DNA from: Syntrophomonadaceae bacterium
GTDB lineage: Bacteria > Bacillota > Dethiobacteria > DTU022
Length of the DNA: 9,424 bases
Direction of reading: 5' to 3'
NCBI GenBank assembly: GCA_007127255.1
Contig: SKZS01000188.1
Coordinates: 1 to 9,424, forward strand
The notes beneath the pieces were generated by a model. That model saw only the letters and a program-made list of their open reading frames with translations. It was not told the DNA's origin and did not search any database. How positions within the stretch are numbered: the stretch's first letter is position 1; every line of letters begins with the position of its first letter. The translations under genes and the position numbers were made by a program. Positions 6,346 through 9,424 of this stretch are shown piece by piece.

Positions 6346-7666
6346 CTTTGTAGCGATAGTCGGGCGCCCGAATGTGGGCAAATCAACTCTTTTTAACCGA
6401 CTTACTGCTGCCAGGACATCAATTGAAGAGAAAGTCCCGGGCGTGACCAGGGATCGCCTTTACGGTCTCACAGAGTGGTGCGGCAGAAACCTGGTGGTTA
6501 TTGATACGGGGGGAATCACCTTTGGGCGCGATGACCACCTGGCAACCATGGTCAGGCACCAGGTGGAGCTGGCGATTTCCGAAGCCAGGGTAATCATATT
6601 CCTGGTTGATGGCAGAGAAGGTCTTACTGCCCTGGATGAAGAGGTAGGAGAGATGCTCAGGCGCAGCGAAAAAGCAGTTATTCCCGTTGTGAATAAAATC
6701 GATTACCATGAAATGGATGCTGAAAAGTATAATTTTTACGGTCTTGGGTTTGGTGATCCTTATGCCATTTCTGCATCACACGGCAGGGGAGTAGGCGAGC
6801 TGCTTGATCGGGTTTGCAGCTTACTTCCACCGGCAAACGACGATAATGAAATTGATACCGAGGATGTTATAAAAGCAGCTGTTATCGGCAGGCCAAATGT
6901 CGGGAAATCGTCTTTGATTAATGCCATTCTCGGCGAGGAGAGGGTTATTGTCAGCACAATGCCCGGAACAACCAGGGAAGCTGTCGATACAAAATTTCTT
7001 TACCGCGATCAACAATATTTATTAATTGATACAGCCGGAATACGTCGTAAAAGCAGGGTTAAGGAAGCAGTCGAGTATTACAGCGTTCTTCGTTCTATGA
7101 AAGCTGTGCAAAGGGCAGACCTGGCCCTGCTTTTAATGGACGGTGAAGGCGGTATTACAGAACAGGATCAAAGGCTGGCCGGCTACGTCCATGAGGCGGG
7201 TAGAGGTTTAATTATTGTTGTAAATAAGTGGGACCTGGTAAAGGGCCGGGATAATGCCCGCGAAGAATACCTTAACAACCTGAGGCGATTATTCAGTTTT
7301 GTTCCCTATGCCCATGTTATCTTTGTTTCAGCCCTGACAGGCTGGCGCCTGGAAAAACTATTTCCCCTGGTTATGAATACATGGCAGGAACAACACAAGC
7401 GTATATCTACCTCGCTTCTGAATGAACTGCTGCAAGACGCGGTTGCTGTCAATCCTCCCCCGACAGTTAAAGGCAAAAGGGTCAAAATATTCTACGTTAC
7501 TCAACCCGCGGTCAAACCGCCGACATTTGTATTTTTCGCCAACGAGCCGGAGTTAATACACTTTTCATACCAGCGATACCTGGAAAACAGACTTCGCGAA
7601 TCCTTTGATTTCAGCGGTACGCCAATTATTGTTAAGTTTAAGCGAAGGCAGCGGAGAGGAGAATAA
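6335..7666 (+). CDS. der: Ribosome-associated double GTPase Der (EngA)
   Basis: Essential GTPase needed for 50S subunit assembly; cytoplasmic. Numbering is from TTG 6335 (443 residues; family usually 435-490). First G domain: GRPNVGKST 10-18, PGVTRD 35-40, DTGG 57-60, NKID 120-123, SASHGRG from 146. Second G domain: GRPNVGKSS 185-193, PGTTRE 210-215, DTAG 232-235, NKWD 297-300, SAL 332-334. A KH-like domain fills about 351-441 with the VKPPTFVFF and HFSYQRYLENRLRE segments. All G motifs are intact in both halves. The start is uncertain. TTG 6335 gives the usual few residues before VAIVGRPNVGKS, with AGGGG at 6321-6325 nine bases upstream and an 11-base overlap with the previous gene. GTG 6299 (AAGGGA eight bases upstream) or ATG 6293 (same site, too close) would add 12 or 14 residues not typical of Der. 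Confidence 0.97.
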   Translation: MTDNFVAIVGRPNVGKSTLFNRLTAARTSIEEKVPGVTRDRLYGLTEWCGRNLVVIDTGGITFGRDDHLATMVRHQVELAISEARVIIFLVDGREGLTALDEEVGEMLRRSEKAVIPVVNKIDYHEMDAEKYNFYGLGFGDPYAISASHGRGVGELLDRVCSLLPPANDDNEIDTEDVIKAAVIGRPNVGKSSLINAILGEERVIVSTMPGTTREAVDTKFLYRDQQYLLIDTAGIRRKSRVKEAVEYYSVLRSMKAVQRADLALLLMDGEGGITEQDQRLAGYVHEAGRGLIIVVNKWDLVKGRDNAREEYLNNLRRLFSFVPYAHVIFVSALTGWRLEKLFPLVMNTWQEQHKRISTSLLNELLQDAVAVNPPPTVKGKRVKIFYVTQPAVKPPTFVFFANEPELIHFSYQRYLENRLRESFDFSGTPIIVKFKRRQRRGE

Positions 7667-7669
7667 GTA

Positions 7670-8269
7670 ATGACGCCCAATGGCTTAATTGTAGTTGTTT
7701 TTATTGCTGCTTACCTGATCGGCTCACTTCCTTTTGGATATTTACTGACCCAGGCCATCAAAAAAACCGATATCAGGAATTACGGGAGCGGTAATATCGG
7801 CGCTACTAATGTTTTGAGGGTAATGGGTTGGAAGGCAGCTTTACCGGTATTTACTCTCGATATGTTAAAAGGAGTTGCCGTTGTTCTGCTTGCTAAGGCA
7901 GTAACAGACCTCCCTGCAGTTTATCTTACGGCCGGCTTTTTAGCCCTGGTTGGTCACAGTTTTCCTCTTTTCCTCAAATTTAAAGGAGGCAAGGCTGCCG
8001 CTACCGGGATTGGAGTAGTGGTTATGCTCTCTGGTTGGGCTGCCTTATCGTTGATTGTTATTGCCATCATGGTTATCTTTATTACACGTTACGTATCACT
8101 GGGTTCGATCACAGGCGCCCTTGCCGTACCCCTGTTTTTTCTTTTATTCGGTTTTGAATTATCCTATATAATCTTTGGATTAGCTACGGCAGCGCTGATA
8201 GGATATCGACATCACGAGAATATCAGCAGGCTTTTAAAAGGCACTGAATCCAGGATTGGTCAAAAATAA
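7670..8269 (+). CDS. plsY: Acyl-phosphate:glycerol-3-phosphate acyltransferase
   Basis: Integral membrane enzyme that moves an acyl chain from acyl-phosphate (made by PlsX, not in this window) to glycerol-3-phosphate, giving the lysophosphatidic acid used by PlsC. The 199 residues are the usual length. The three conserved motifs are present: GSLPFGYLL (18-26) with GSGNIGATN (39-47), GHSFPLFLKFKGGKAAATG (95-113), and HHENISRLLKGTESRIG (181-197). Hydrophobic stretches near 5-25, 55-77, 83-101, 114-138 and 146-178 fit a multi-span membrane topology. The ATG is preceded by GGAGAGGAG (7653-7661), eight bases away, one of the strongest ribosome sites in the window, set inside the end of der; only three bases separate the two genes. 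Finding PlsY and PlsC in one run supports a shared lipid-synthesis role. Confidence 0.97.
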   Translation: MTPNGLIVVVFIAAYLIGSLPFGYLLTQAIKKTDIRNYGSGNIGATNVLRVMGWKAALPVFTLDMLKGVAVVLLAKAVTDLPAVYLTAGFLALVGHSFPLFLKFKGGKAAATGIGVVVMLSGWAALSLIVIAIMVIFITRYVSLGSITGALAVPLFFLLFGFELSYIIFGLATAALIGYRHHENISRLLKGTESRIGQK

Positions 8270-8312
8270 TAAATACAAATATGAAACGCCCGGGCAGAAA
8301 GGTTGTGCTGCT
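8270..8312 (+). other. plsY-HD gene spacer with ribosome site
   Basis: A 43-base spacer. GAAAGG at 8297-8302 lies ten bases before the ATG at 8313. GCCCGGGC (8288-8295) is a short palindrome without a T-run, so it is not a terminator. An ATG at 8281 opens only an 11-codon frame that ends at the next gene's start (ATGA overlap). Read-through from plsY into the next gene is likely. Confidence 0.45.
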
Positions 8313-9424
8313 ATGATCAGAAAAGAGTTATTTGAATTAATGTTTGAAGCGGCCAGCATTCAACGCTGGAACGATCATATCAGGCCTGAATATTTTTCCG
8401 AGCTTGATAAGCAGGCCCATAAAATGGTTTATGCTTATGTTTTGGCCAGGATCGAGGAAACGGACCGCGGGACGGTTATTGATTGGCCGCGTTTAATTGA
8501 AGGAGGGCTGTTTGAATTCTTACACCGCATAGTCTTAACAGACATCAAACCGCCGGTATACTACAGGCTAATGGCCGAAAAGGGAGAACAACTTAACCGC
8601 TGGGTCCTCTCACAGCTCAGCGATAAGGTAACCGATCTGCAGGGGGATTTGTCTGCCAAAATAGAACAGTATTTCTTTTCTTCATCACACGATATCCTTG
8701 AAAAAAGAATCCTCAAGGCTGCACATTACCTGGCTACCAACTGGGAGTTTAAGATTATTTACCGGCTTAATGAAGGGTTATACGGTCTGGAAGAAACCAG
8801 GAAAGCTATAGACGATCAGATTGAAGAGCATTATGACCTGGCCGGGGTCCAAAAGCTGGCGCTGGGTAAAAAAACCAGTAATTTTTTAGACCTGGTCGGG
8901 CAGCTGCGCTTTCAACAGCGGTGGGCCCAATCACCACGTGTGCCGAAAACATCTGTCATGGGACATATGCTGATCGTAGCAATGATGAGCTACCTCTGTT
9001 CACTGGAATTAAATGCCTGCTCTAAACGAATTTATAATAATTACTTTGCCGCCTTGTTTCATGATTTGCCGGAAGTACTGACCAGGGATATTGTATCTCC
9101 GGTTAAACGTTCTGTGGCGGGGTTAGAGGAGATAATCAAGGATATTGAACACAGGCAACTCGAAGAGAGAATTTTCCCCCTGCTGCCGGTGGCCTGGCAT
9201 AAGGAGCTAAAATACTTTACCGAAAATGAGTTTGAAAGCAGGATAGTTGAAGGTGAAAAGGTCAGGGTTGTCAGTTCAGATCAGATCAACCAGCATTATA
9301 ACAGCGCAGAGTATTCACCCCTGGACGGAGAGATTATTAAAGCCTGTGATCAGCTGGCTGCATACATTGAAACATTTCTATCAATTTCTCATGGCATTAA
9401 ATCTTCGCACCTGATTGAAGGGAA
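8313..9424 (+). CDS. Tandem YfbR-like HD-domain protein (3' end outside window)
   Basis: 370 codons are visible and the frame is still open at the window end; perhaps 20-40 residues are missing. Residues about 196-355 match the YfbR/HD_3 family of metal-dependent phosphohydrolases, whose E. coli member is a deoxynucleoside 5'-monophosphatase. Arg203, Trp204, His218, His250, Asp251, Glu254, Asp259 and Asp346 match the YfbR active-site residues and their spacing (R-W, H +15, HD, E +4, D +9, then late D in KACD). Residues about 11-150 are a second, diverged copy: Q17-R-W19, His36, His71-Arg72, Asp77, and KAAH (His138) in place of KACD. The first unit has thus lost the HD aspartate, the glutamate and the last aspartate. 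There is no signal peptide or membrane span. It follows plsY by 43 bases and is probably in the same operon. Nucleotide or nucleoside phosphate hydrolysis is a fair guess for the second unit; the real substrate is unknown. Confidence 0.85.
   Translation, partial: MIRKELFELMFEAASIQRWNDHIRPEYFSELDKQAHKMVYAYVLARIEETDRGTVIDWPRLIEGGLFEFLHRIVLTDIKPPVYYRLMAEKGEQLNRWVLSQLSDKVTDLQGDLSAKIEQYFFSSSHDILEKRILKAAHYLATNWEFKIIYRLNEGLYGLEETRKAIDDQIEEHYDLAGVQKLALGKKTSNFLDLVGQLRFQQRWAQSPRVPKTSVMGHMLIVAMMSYLCSLELNACSKRIYNNYFAALFHDLPEVLTRDIVSPVKRSVAGLEEIIKDIEHRQLEERIFPLLPVAWHKELKYFTENEFESRIVEGEKVRVVSSDQINQHYNSAEYSPLDGEIIKACDQLAAYIETFLSISHGIKSSHLIEG
8343..9377 (+). repeat. Internal duplication of an HD unit within one protein
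   Basis: Unit 1 (about 8343-8762) and unit 2 (about 8898-9377) share ordered matches: QRW with QRW, QAHKM with MGHML, FLHRIVLTDIKPPV with LFHDLPEVLTRDIVSPV (three residues deleted in unit 1), and ILKAAHYLAT with IIKACDQLAA. The two are similar only at protein level, so the duplication is old. Confidence 0.7.

Noticed and set aside
8288..8295. GCCCGGGC palindrome after plsY as a terminator
   Set aside because: Four-base arms with no loop and no T-run; it cannot form a useful intrinsic terminator.

Overview
The window is a compact block of housekeeping genes from a bacterium, all on the + strand. It is most likely a member of the Firmicutes, class Clostridia. Four things point there: an IspH domain fused in frame to a four-domain S1 ribosomal protein; an AroH-type chorismate mutase beside cmk; a type 2 (FMN-dependent) isopentenyl-diphosphate isomerase; and the order cmk - S1 - fni - der, which is also the order I recall from Bacillus subtilis. 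No RNA gene, mobile element, CRISPR array or phage gene is visible. The genus cannot be told from these bases alone.

Layout. Positions 1-238 hold the end of a chorismate mutase (aroH). An 83-base gap follows, with no convincing terminator or promoter. Then comes a tight run: cytidylate kinase (cmk, 322-999), 1-acylglycerol-3-phosphate acyltransferase (plsC, 1011-1613), the IspH-S1 fusion (1649-3892), isomerase fni (3893-4957), a PDZ-radical SAM-DUF512 protein of unknown function (4984-6345), the double GTPase Der (6335-7666), the acyl-phosphate acyltransferase PlsY (7670-8269), and a tandem HD-domain protein (8313 to the window end, incomplete). Gaps inside the run are 0-43 bases and two genes overlap, so it looks like one transcription unit with translational coupling.

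How the genes fit together. Three themes share the operon. Membrane lipid: PlsY and PlsC carry out consecutive steps to phosphatidic acid, and Cmk supplies the CDP/CTP pool used to make CDP-diacylglycerol. Isoprenoids: IspH makes IPP and DMAPP in the last MEP-pathway step, and Fni interconverts them. Ribosome: the S1 domains bind RNA, and Der is a 50S assembly GTPase. The DUF512 protein and the HD protein have no assigned role here.

Start codons needed care. The best starts for ispH-S1 (TTG 1649), plsC (GTG 1011) and probably der (TTG 6335) are not ATG. The observations most worth following up are: a consensus Shine-Dalgarno followed by an in-frame ATG exactly at the IspH/S1 junction, which could give a separate S1 protein; the HD protein, which is two YfbR-like HD units of which the first has lost catalytic residues; and the uncharacterised DUF512 radical SAM protein.
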